From Cyclobacteriaceae bacterium (GTDB lineage Bacteria; Bacteroidota; Bacteroidia; Cytophagales; Cyclobacteriaceae): DNA of 64,000 nucleotides. A program made the position numbers and the translations under genes. The stretch lies in contig CATQIH010000013.1 in the NCBI GenBank assembly GCA_958296015.1, forward strand, positions 310,001-374,000, read 5' to 3'. This document shows, in pieces, positions 54,495-62,168 of the stretch (its first letter is position 1; the number at the start of each line of letters is the position of its first letter). The notes beneath the pieces were generated by a model. It was not told the DNA's origin. It did not search any database and was given only the letters and a program-made list of their open reading frames with translations.

Positions 54495-56078
54495 TTAATG
54501 CACGATCATCTTTTTGCTTCCCAGTATTTTTCCATCTACCATCAAAACATACAGGTAGGTACCTGCTGCCAGACCTGTGGTGGAGACTTCTGCGCTTCCC
54601 TGCCCTTTGTCCAACTGATTTGTTCGTATAATCTCTTCTCCCAGCAGGTTGCGGATGCTTAGGTACGCTTTGTTAGCAGAGAGCGGGACTTCATAGGGTA
54701 TGGTGGTGGTTTGCTGTGCAGGATTGGGAATGTTCTGATACAGCGTGCCTTGCTGATGGCTGCCTTGCAGGCTGCTTCCTGCATCAAGCATGGTTTTGAT
54801 ATCGGTGAGTTGCTGTTTAATGTCCGCATTTTCCTGCTGTAGTATGTTGATTTGTTCTTTCAGCACCTGCGTACTGTCGCGGTCGGTTTGCAACGCTTTG
54901 ATAGCTTCTACCAGTACGGGGATCATACCGGTGTAGTTCACGGCTAGGTAACCTTCCTCATCTTCTATGACCAGCTCTGGTAGTACTTCCTGCACTTCCT
55001 GGGCGATGAGTCCGTATTGCTTGCCTGCGGGAAGCTGGCGGGCAGCAGAGTCACTTTTTGCTTGTGTAAACTCGTAGGTGACCCCATGCAGGGCATTGAC
55101 TTTATCGAGTGAACGTGCTACATCGGCGATATCTTTCTTGAATCTTTTGTCGGAGGGGGTATAAACGCTGCCAGCGTAGATGGTTCCCGGCACATAGAGC
55201 TGATAGGTAGTGCCTGTATATTTGTTGCCGATGCTGACCGTTTTGTTGGTGAAGTTTCCGTAGATGAGCGGCGAATAAGAGGTGCTGGAGTTGGAGATAT
55301 ACAATTTATCGGACCCCGTTTCATAATAACCTGCCTGGTAACCGATAAACACATTATCATCTCCACTGATGTTCTTCGTTCCGCTGCGGGTGCCTACAAA
55401 AGTATTGCGGCTGCCATTGGCATTATAACCTGTCTGGCTTCCCATAAAGGTATTGTCCCAGCCAGTGGTCATGGTATATCCGCTGCGTAGTCCCAGGAAA
55501 GTATTGTGGCTGCCGGTGGTATTGCTATATCCGCTTTCTGTGCCTAAAAAGGTGTTGGGTCTGCCAGTGGTATTGGAAAAGCCACTTTTCTCGCCAACAA
55601 ACACATTGCTGTGGCCGGTGGTATTGCTTCTGCCGGTCTGATAGCCTACAAAAGTATTGGCTGCACCAATCGTACTTTGGTAACCCGACTCGTACCCGAT
55701 GTACACATTGTAGCTGTTGGTGCTGTTGAAACCGGTACGATAGCCCAGATATACGTTTTTACTTCCGTAATCATTAAGATAGCCACTGTACATACCAATA
55801 AATACATTTTCGTTGCCTGATCTGTTGATGATACCACTGGCAAAACCCATAAAAACATTGCCGTAACCAGAGGTGTTGTTCTTACCTGCCACCCCGCCCA
55901 CAAATGAATTGTAGTTTCCGGTGGTCGTTGCATGACCGTTATCATTCCCAAAAAAGGCATTGCCTCTGCCTGTGGTGAGTGATGAACCTGCTCCGCTGCC
56001 ATACCGGGTGTTTTGTGCGGACGCAATGCTGGTGACTAAAAAGACAAGCAGCAATGAATTGTAGAATGTGTTTTTCAT
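54495..56078 (-). CDS. Surface protein with short glycine-rich repeats, S74 chaperone domain and T9SS tail
   Basis: Signal peptide at 1-21 (MKNTFYNSLLLVFLVTSIAS), then about a dozen 16-18-residue repeats of the type NTTGSHNTFLGLRSGY (roughly 25-240), a pattern of trimeric beta-helix/head repeats. A peptidase-S74 intramolecular chaperone domain follows (PSDKRFKKDIADVARSLDKV, YGLIAQEVQEVLPELVIEDE), normally found in phage tail spikes, where it self-cleaves after trimerisation. A coiled coil and a type IX sorting domain (TLYQNIPNPAQQTTTIPYEV to the final KKMIVH) end the protein. The start at 56078 is preferred over 56120 because it begins the signal peptide. Confidence 0.88.
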   Translation of the reverse strand: MKNTFYNSLLLVFLVTSIASAQNTRYGSGAGSSLTTGRGNAFFGNDNGHATTTGNYNSFVGGVAGKNNTSGYGNVFMGFASGIINRSGNENVFIGMYSGYLNDYGSKNVYLGYRTGFNSTNSYNVYIGYESGYQSTIGAANTFVGYQTGRSNTTGHSNVFVGEKSGFSNTTGRPNTFLGTESGYSNTTGSHNTFLGLRSGYTMTTGWDNTFMGSQTGYNANGSRNTFVGTRSGTKNISGDDNVFIGYQAGYYETGSDKLYISNSSTSYSPLIYGNFTNKTVSIGNKYTGTTYQLYVPGTIYAGSVYTPSDKRFKKDIADVARSLDKVNALHGVTYEFTQAKSDSAARQLPAGKQYGLIAQEVQEVLPELVIEDEEGYLAVNYTGMIPVLVEAIKALQTDRDSTQVLKEQINILQQENADIKQQLTDIKTMLDAGSSLQGSHQQGTLYQNIPNPAQQTTTIPYEVPLSANKAYLSIRNLLGEEIIRTNQLDKGQGSAEVSTTGLAAGTYLYVLMVDGKILGSKKMIVH

Positions 56079-56185
56079 GATAGATGCTGTTAGGTGGTGA
56101 ATTTTACAGTTGGTCAACACCCTTGCACATCATGTAACTTATGTATAGCAGAATTTACGTTTTATTTATCCTGCGAACCTCTGCT

Positions 56186-56959
56186 TCATTCTACAATGCC
56201 ATAACGTTTGTCTGCCTCTTTCTGTGACATGGCATTGAAGTGCCACCATTCGCTGGTGATGGGAGAGAAGCCCGCCCGCATCATTACCTCGCGCAATAGC
56301 TGGCGGTTGTCTGCCTGCACCTTGGTAAGTTTTCCCTGAGCCAGCATTTTCTGCTCATGTACCGGGTAAGCCAGCACGCCAAAATAGTCGAAGTCGGTGC
56401 CCATGTCCAGTGGCTTGCCATCTGGCCTGGCGATGGTGAGGTCTACGGCAGCTCCATAGTTGTGGATAGAGCCTTTTTGTGGGTTAGCTACGTACTTGGC
56501 CTTCTCTGCCTCCGGGTAATCCAGCGTATCCCATAATATCTGCTGCACACTGCGCGGACGGGTAGCATCAAAAATATACAGCGTATAATCAGGATCGTAC
56601 TCTTTAAGATAGGCGTTGGCTTGCGCCAGCATCTGGGCCGGCTTGGACTGCATGTAGGCAGCGTTGAAGTCGCCGTAGACATCCACGCCTACAAAATTAT
56701 TGGTAGTACTGTAGCGCAGGTCAACCACAATGGTAGAATCAAGCGATTGCAGATTGACCAGTCCTCGGTCGATGAGCCGCTGTTCCAGTGGATTGATAGC
56801 AGATGCTGATACTTCGTTTGGCATTTCTGTTGTTGCCTGATGGGAAGCGTCTTGTGGCATGGTTTGCTGTTGGTCTTGCACGGGTTGGCAACTGCTTATG
56901 ATATATCCGGTAAGTAATACATAACAGGTAACCCTGGCTGATGATTTCAGTACTTTCAT
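56186..56959 (-). CDS. ddpX: D-alanyl-D-alanine dipeptidase, VanX/DdpX-like lipoprotein
   Basis: M15D zinc dipeptidase that hydrolyses D-Ala-D-Ala, 257 aa. Lipoprotein signal with lipobox ISS-C, then DLRYSTTNNFVGVDVYGDF, DATRPRSVQQILWD (catalytic Arg region), SIHNYGAAVDLTIARPDG (zinc His and Asp) and TSEWWHFNAMS (catalytic Glu and zinc His). All active-site residues are present. Start at ATG 56959 (MKVLKSSAR); an upstream ATG at 57046 is out of character. Divergent from the NagZ-AmpC fusion gene (183-bp spacer), suggesting a role in cell-wall turnover rather than vancomycin resistance. Confidence 0.9.
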   Translation of the reverse strand: MKVLKSSARVTCYVLLTGYIISSCQPVQDQQQTMPQDASHQATTEMPNEVSASAINPLEQRLIDRGLVNLQSLDSTIVVDLRYSTTNNFVGVDVYGDFNAAYMQSKPAQMLAQANAYLKEYDPDYTLYIFDATRPRSVQQILWDTLDYPEAEKAKYVANPQKGSIHNYGAAVDLTIARPDGKPLDMGTDFDYFGVLAYPVHEQKMLAQGKLTKVQADNRQLLREVMMRAGFSPITSEWWHFNAMSQKEADKRYGIVE

Positions 56960-57142
56960 GTAGGTAAAGCTAAACAACAAAAACTGATCTGCCATACCTG
57001 GCAAGAGATATGCTGTCAACGGAGTTTGCTTTGAAAGATGGCACAATGTCTGTCATAGATAAAACTGCCCTGAGCGTTGAAAAAGTATAAAAGAAAACGC
57101 TACTTGCATCCGTTTACCATTCATATGTATTAATCCATCTTT

Positions 57143-60100
57143 ATGAAGTTATTTCACTGCTCTTTCAGTATCATATTAACACTGACGCTTTTTGTAGCAC
57201 ATGCACAGAAAGATACCACTCCCTTATTCACCACAAAATCAGCATCATCTGTTCCTTTTCTCAGCTATCAGCACAGTGCCTGGGTAGATTCAGTATTCCA
57301 GACGCTGAGTCCGGATGAGCGTATTGCCCAGTTGATCATGGTGGCTGCATACTCCAACCGTGGTCCCGAGCACCGGCAGGAACTTATGAAGCTGATCAAA
57401 GAGCAGAAGATCGGCGGACTGGTTTTCTTTCAGGGAGGCCCGGTGCGGCAAGCCCGGCTAACCAACGACTACCAGAAAGCTTCCAAAGTACCGCTGCTTA
57501 TTGCCATGGATGCCGAGTGGGGGATAGGTATGCGCCTTGATAGCACCATCAGCTACCCTTTTCAGATGACGCTGGGAGCCATACAGGAAGACCAGATGCT
57601 CTACCAGATGGGTGTTGAAGTGGCGCACGAAATGGAACGGCTGGGCATGCACATCAACTTTGCCCCGGTGGTGGATGTCAACAACAATCCTAAAAACCCG
57701 GTCATTGGCTTCCGTTCGTTTGGCGAAAACAAATACAATGTAGCCAAAAAGAGCATCGCCTACATGAACGGGATGCAGGACAACAACATCCTGACGACTG
57801 CCAAGCATTTTCCCGGTCATGGCGACACGGGCACCGACTCGCACCTGGCATTGCCGCAGATCAACCATTCGCTAGAGCGGCTGGATACGCTGGAGTTGTA
57901 TCCGTTCAGAGAGATCATCAAGGCGGGCGTGGGCGGCATCATGGTAGCGCATCTCAATATTCCGGCACTGGACGCTACCAAAGACCTGCCTTCCTCACTC
58001 TCCAAACCCATCGTGACCGGCTTGCTCAAAGATAAGATGGGCTTTAAGGGACTGATCGTGACCGATGCCATGAATATGAAGGGCGTGACCCGCAGCAATC
58101 CTCCGGGCGTGGTAGACAAAGATGCCCTGCTGGCTGGCAACGATCTGCTGGAATTTACCGAAGACGTAGCCAAGACCATCAGCGAAGTTCGCAAGGCCAT
58201 CAACCAGGGACTCCTCACGCAGGAAGCCATTGATACCCGCTGCCGGAAGGTGCTGGCCGTCAAGCAATGGGTAGGGCTGAACCACTACAAACCTGTTGTG
58301 TTGGAAAACCTGGTGACGGAACTCAACACACCTACGGCACAGTTGCTCAACCGCAAACTGACAGAAGCCTCACTTACTGTGCTGCGCAACGACAGTGAGC
58401 TGATGCCCATCATGCGGCTGGATACGCTCAATATGGCTTCTGTATCTTTTGGAGCGAAGAAAACGACTGCCTTTCAGCAGATGCTGAGCCTTTACACTGG
58501 CGTAAAACACTTTACATTGCCCGAAAATGCCACCCAGGCGCAGGTAGACCAGGTGAAAGCACAGCTTAAGAACTACGACCTGGTGATCGCTGGCATACAT
58601 GACGACAGCAGATACCCGCGCAACAAGATCAGCCTGTCTGCGGCAGCGATGAACTTTGCCGGTGAACTGGCGGGCAGAGAAAATACCATCTTTGCTGTAT
58701 TTAAAAATCCTTATGTGCTAAGCAAGCTCAAAAACATAGCACAGGCAGATGGACTGATCGTGACTTATCAGGATACGGACAATGCCGAAGAGCTGGCAGC
58801 GCAGCTGATCTTCGGTGGGGTAGGAGCCAACGGAAAGCTGCCGGTGAGCGCAGGCAACCTGTTTGCCGCAGGCGATGGACTGGAAGTGAAAGGTGGCATT
58901 CGCTTCAACTACACCCTGCCGGAAGATGCAGGCATGAATTCCATAACTTTGTACCACGATATTGATTCGCTGGTCAATGAAGCCATCACAATGAAAGCCA
59001 TCCCCGGCTGCGAAGTCTTTGTCGCCAAAGACAGAAAAGTAGTCATGTACAAAGCCTACGGCCTGCACGAGTATAGTGATACGGTGACCGTAAAAAAGAC
59101 AGATCTGTATGACCTGGCTTCTATTACCAAAGTCTCTTCTGCCCTGCCAGCACTGATGCAACTGTACGATGAAGGAAAGTTTGACCTGAACGCAGGCATC
59201 GATACGTATCTGCCGTATTTTAGGCACTCTAACAAAGCAGGCGTGCCCTTCCGCGATATTCTGGCCCATCAGGCACGGTTTAAGCCCTGGATTGCTTACT
59301 GGCAGAACACGTTACGCAAAAACGGCAGCCACAAGTGGTTCACCATCAAGGCTGACTCTTCCCGCAGGTTTCCGGTAAAACTCACAGACAACATGTGGCT
59401 GCACCGGAAGTATAAGAAGAAGATTTATAAGGCCATCAAAAAGTCGCCGCTGGAAGAAGAGAAGAAGTACCTGTACTCCGGACTGGCCTTTTACCTGCTG
59501 CCTGAGATTGTGGAGAAACTCACCGGAGAAGATTTTGTGACGTATCTCAACGAACATATCTACAAACCACTGGGAGCTACTACGCTGGGTTATCAGCCAG
59601 ACAAACGTTTCTCGCTGGATCGCATAGTGCCTACTGAGAACGACTACCTGTTTCGCCATGAGCCTATTCACGGCCCGGTGCACGATGAAGGCGCGGTGAT
59701 GATGGGTGGCATATCGGGCAATGCCGGTTTGTTTGCCAATGCCAACGACCTGGCAAAGCTCACCCAGATGTACGAAGACATGGGCACGTATGGCGGTAAA
59801 CGCTACATCAGCGAAGCAACCATGCAGGAGTTTACCCGGTACCAGTTTCCAGACAATGACAACCGCAGAGGTTTGGGATTTGACAAGCCTAACCTGGAAT
59901 ACAAAGGCGACGACAACAACACCGCCAAAGATGCCAGCGAGGCCAGCTTCGGCCACACCGGCTTTACCGGCACACTCACTTGGGCTGATCCCGAAGCAGG
60001 GCTGGTCTATGTATTTTTATCAAACCGGGTGCAACCTACCCGCGACAATACGCGACTGTACCAGCTCAACACCCGCACCAAGATACAGCAGGCCATTTAC

Positions 60101-60148
60101 GATGCCATAGAAACCGAAACGCTGACAGGGAAGGTGATTGTGGATTGA
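57143..60148 (+). CDS. Bimodular GH3 beta-N-acetylglucosaminidase fused to a serine beta-lactamase-like domain
   Basis: A 1001-aa exported enzyme; signal peptide 1-21. The GH3 part (about 40-385) has the NagZ-type motif KHFPGHGDTGTDSH at 221-234 and the nucleophile Asp308 in LIVTDAMNMKG. A middle GH3-C domain-like region follows (about 400-590). The C-terminal part (about 605-985) is a class C-type serine hydrolase: SxxK as S660-I-T-K663, YSG-type Tyr in LYSGLAFYLLPEIVEKLTG and an HTG box in FGHTGFTGTL. Such NagZ-AmpC fusions occur in Bacteroidota and are linked to peptidoglycan recycling. It is 183 bp from the divergent dipeptidase gene. Confidence 0.93.
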   Translation: MKLFHCSFSIILTLTLFVAHAQKDTTPLFTTKSASSVPFLSYQHSAWVDSVFQTLSPDERIAQLIMVAAYSNRGPEHRQELMKLIKEQKIGGLVFFQGGPVRQARLTNDYQKASKVPLLIAMDAEWGIGMRLDSTISYPFQMTLGAIQEDQMLYQMGVEVAHEMERLGMHINFAPVVDVNNNPKNPVIGFRSFGENKYNVAKKSIAYMNGMQDNNILTTAKHFPGHGDTGTDSHLALPQINHSLERLDTLELYPFREIIKAGVGGIMVAHLNIPALDATKDLPSSLSKPIVTGLLKDKMGFKGLIVTDAMNMKGVTRSNPPGVVDKDALLAGNDLLEFTEDVAKTISEVRKAINQGLLTQEAIDTRCRKVLAVKQWVGLNHYKPVVLENLVTELNTPTAQLLNRKLTEASLTVLRNDSELMPIMRLDTLNMASVSFGAKKTTAFQQMLSLYTGVKHFTLPENATQAQVDQVKAQLKNYDLVIAGIHDDSRYPRNKISLSAAAMNFAGELAGRENTIFAVFKNPYVLSKLKNIAQADGLIVTYQDTDNAEELAAQLIFGGVGANGKLPVSAGNLFAAGDGLEVKGGIRFNYTLPEDAGMNSITLYHDIDSLVNEAITMKAIPGCEVFVAKDRKVVMYKAYGLHEYSDTVTVKKTDLYDLASITKVSSALPALMQLYDEGKFDLNAGIDTYLPYFRHSNKAGVPFRDILAHQARFKPWIAYWQNTLRKNGSHKWFTIKADSSRRFPVKLTDNMWLHRKYKKKIYKAIKKSPLEEEKKYLYSGLAFYLLPEIVEKLTGEDFVTYLNEHIYKPLGATTLGYQPDKRFSLDRIVPTENDYLFRHEPIHGPVHDEGAVMMGGISGNAGLFANANDLAKLTQMYEDMGTYGGKRYISEATMQEFTRYQFPDNDNRRGLGFDKPNLEYKGDDNNTAKDASEASFGHTGFTGTLTWADPEAGLVYVFLSNRVQPTRDNTRLYQLNTRTKIQQAIYDAIETETLTGKVIVD

Positions 60149-60150
60149 TG

Positions 60151-60756
60151 CTAATAATCAGCGCGCAGTGTGTCTGTAAAATTTGTATCATAGGCAAACC
60201 TACCTTTCAGCACTTCCATCCGGTCGCAGGAATTGTTGTCTATGATAAATCCGAAAGTGCCCTGTAGGCTGTATCTGTATCCTTTGAGGCCAGCTCCAAC
60301 ACTGGTTAGATGCAATTGGCCTGATATGCTTTTACAGGTAGTAGTATCCTCATATTCATAATAACTTCCTAACCTGGCATAGTGGGGTTGCCCATCCAGT
60401 GTAAAGCTTCTACCGTTTAGGTTCAGGATATTAATGATATCTCCTGCACGGTTATTCAGTACAAACTCAATCTTTACGCCCTCCGGCTGAGGCGACTCCA
60501 TCATGTTCCCATCTATACTGATATGTATGGTGCTGTCTTCTTCATGTGTAATGATTTTCAGATCAGACTTTCTAAGGAAGGAATGGTTTTCAACGGCTCG
60601 CCATACCTGATCATTGATCAGTGCGCCTGCGGCATCATATCCTGTTGCCGGATGTGCAGGAACCCTCGGATCAAAAGGGTCGGGTACATATTCACCTGTG
60701 CAGGCAGTCAGCAGCAGGCTTAGCAATAGCGCAAGAAAGTTAGTGTTTTTCGTCAT
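60151..60756 (-). CDS. Lipoprotein of unknown function
   Basis: A 201-aa lipoprotein (signal peptide FLALLLSLLLTAC with lipobox LTA-C). The mature part, beginning EYVPDPFDPRVPAHPATGYD, has no known domain; it reads as a beta-rich barrel or sandwich (IHISIDGNMMESPQPEGVKI, GYRYSLQGTFGFIID). A cysteine at DTTTCKSIS and another in NNSCDRMEV may pair. Start at ATG 60756 overlaps the upstream barrel gene by 17 bp, so the two are translationally coupled. Confidence 0.75.
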   Translation of the reverse strand: MTKNTNFLALLLSLLLTACTGEYVPDPFDPRVPAHPATGYDAAGALINDQVWRAVENHSFLRKSDLKIITHEEDSTIHISIDGNMMESPQPEGVKIEFVLNNRAGDIINILNLNGRSFTLDGQPHYARLGSYYEYEDTTTCKSISGQLHLTSVGAGLKGYRYSLQGTFGFIIDNNSCDRMEVLKGRFAYDTNFTDTLRADY

Positions 60757-61378
60757 TATTGTAAGATCGTGGGTTAAGGGCAAACTGTAGACCTATCTGT
60801 AGCGAAGCATTTCTAACATCCCGCACTTGTTTGATATAATTGCCATAGTCATCCCACAAAGGAGCTACCACCAGTGCCAACAAACCATAAACAAAGCTGC
60901 TGTAGGCATACATCCGGCGAGATAATTTGCAAACCAAGACGGTACGCACACTAAGGTCCAGACTCCGATAGTTTTTTAGCAATCTAAAGGTGTCCGACAC
61001 AGTATGTTGCCGGGCTTTGAACAACAGACTAAAATCTGCGCCCAGGTGAAAAGAAAGCCGCTCAATAGGCTGGTACACTACACCCAGCGTTGGTGTGAAG
61101 TAAGAAAAGTTAACGTCATATACCTGGTGGTCCAGCACCTGCCGGTACCCTTTACGGGCTATTTCCAACTGAATAAAAGGGTTCCATACAGCAGGTGTAT
61201 CTTCATTGAAAACATAGTTGATGCCATATTGATAACCTGCCCTCATCTCTACTGTTCCCAGCACATAGTCAGAGCGTATGGTACTCATATTTGCTCCGGC
61301 AAACAGCGTTTGTGCATGTCCGGAAAAAGAGCGCATTAGGCTCAGTAGCAGGCTTATTCCGAAGATAAGTTTGTACAT
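60740..61378 (-). CDS. Outer-membrane beta-barrel protein (OMP_b-brl type)
   Basis: A 212-aa small porin-like protein. Signal peptide MYKLIFGISLLLSLMRSFSGHAQ, then strands such as VLGTVEMRAGYQYGINYVF, FIQLEIARKGYRQVL, FSYFTPTLGVVYQPIERLSF and the terminal LQIGLQFALNPRSY. The outer-membrane beta-barrel family common in Bacteroidota. First gene of a coupled pair with the lipoprotein. Substrate or role unknown. Confidence 0.82.
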   Translation of the reverse strand: MYKLIFGISLLLSLMRSFSGHAQTLFAGANMSTIRSDYVLGTVEMRAGYQYGINYVFNEDTPAVWNPFIQLEIARKGYRQVLDHQVYDVNFSYFTPTLGVVYQPIERLSFHLGADFSLLFKARQHTVSDTFRLLKNYRSLDLSVRTVLVCKLSRRMYAYSSFVYGLLALVVAPLWDDYGNYIKQVRDVRNASLQIGLQFALNPRSYNNDEKH

Positions 61379-61483
61379 ACAAAACAGAAAGTATGTGCTG
61401 AATTTCTACATTCGCCTGTTGATTTCAAACACTGTACGTATATTTATTTTGATGGTTACCGTATCAGTTTATGCTGGTGGTGG

Positions 61484-62092
61484 CTACAAAACACCTTGCT
61501 CCTGCAATATTTTCTCCAGATCACCGGGCTGGGCTACATGTACGGCTTGGAGTCCACATTGCCGGGCGGCCTCCACGTTTTCTTCGCGGTCATCTACAAA
61601 AAGACACTCTTGTCCTTTACGCTGTGTGATATACAGAGCCTTCTGGAATATTTCACATTCGGGTTTGGTTACTCCCAGAAAGCAGGAGCTGAAAAAAGCA
61701 CGGAAATAACGAGATAGCTCAAAAGTGCGGATGCGATACAAATTGAGATGCAGCGACTCGTTGTTGATAGTAGCAAGCAAGTACTTGTTTTCTTCTGCTA
61801 GTTGGCGAATTACTTTGAGTGAGGAAGCATGAGGCTGCGACTGTTGTTCCATAAAATGTATAAAATCGGCTTCTGAGAACGAGCGTCTTTGAAAAAAGAC
61901 TACTTCATTTAAATAATCATGCAGGTTTACCCGGCCACATTCAAAGGCATTGGCTACCTTTTGATGCCGTTCATCGCTGGCCTCGTAGTCATACTCAAAA
62001 TGCTGTGCGGCCTTTTCCCGCGACACATGGTCCCATCCATTGGTGAGCAATACACCGCCCACATCAAAGAATAAAGTAGTAATGTTATTCAT
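61484..62092 (-). CDS. HAD-family hydrolase (subfamily IA)
   Basis: A 202-aa HAD phosphatase. Motif I is unusual, TTLFFDVGGVLLTNGW (Asp10, where the second Asp is replaced by Gly-Val as in the HAD-IA DxGGV group); motif II is YLLATINNES, motif III is the Lys of FSSCFLGVTKPECEIFQ, and motif IV FVDDREENVEAARQCG. Complete. Phosphate ester substrate unknown. Lies 76 bp downstream of the aconitase gene on the same strand and may be co-transcribed. Confidence 0.88.
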   Translation of the reverse strand: MNNITTLFFDVGGVLLTNGWDHVSREKAAQHFEYDYEASDERHQKVANAFECGRVNLHDYLNEVVFFQRRSFSEADFIHFMEQQSQPHASSLKVIRQLAEENKYLLATINNESLHLNLYRIRTFELSRYFRAFFSSCFLGVTKPECEIFQKALYITQRKGQECLFVDDREENVEAARQCGLQAVHVAQPGDLEKILQEQGVL

Positions 62093-62168
62093 TGTTTTAT
62101 GGTTTTAGTAGAATACAGGTATACAGAAGCCACAACGCATGGCGGCTTTGCACAGATTGTTAAGCCTG

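Noticed and set aside
56186-56959. Vancomycin resistance cluster
   Set aside because: No VanH, VanA-type ligase or VanRS neighbour; context is cell-wall turnover.
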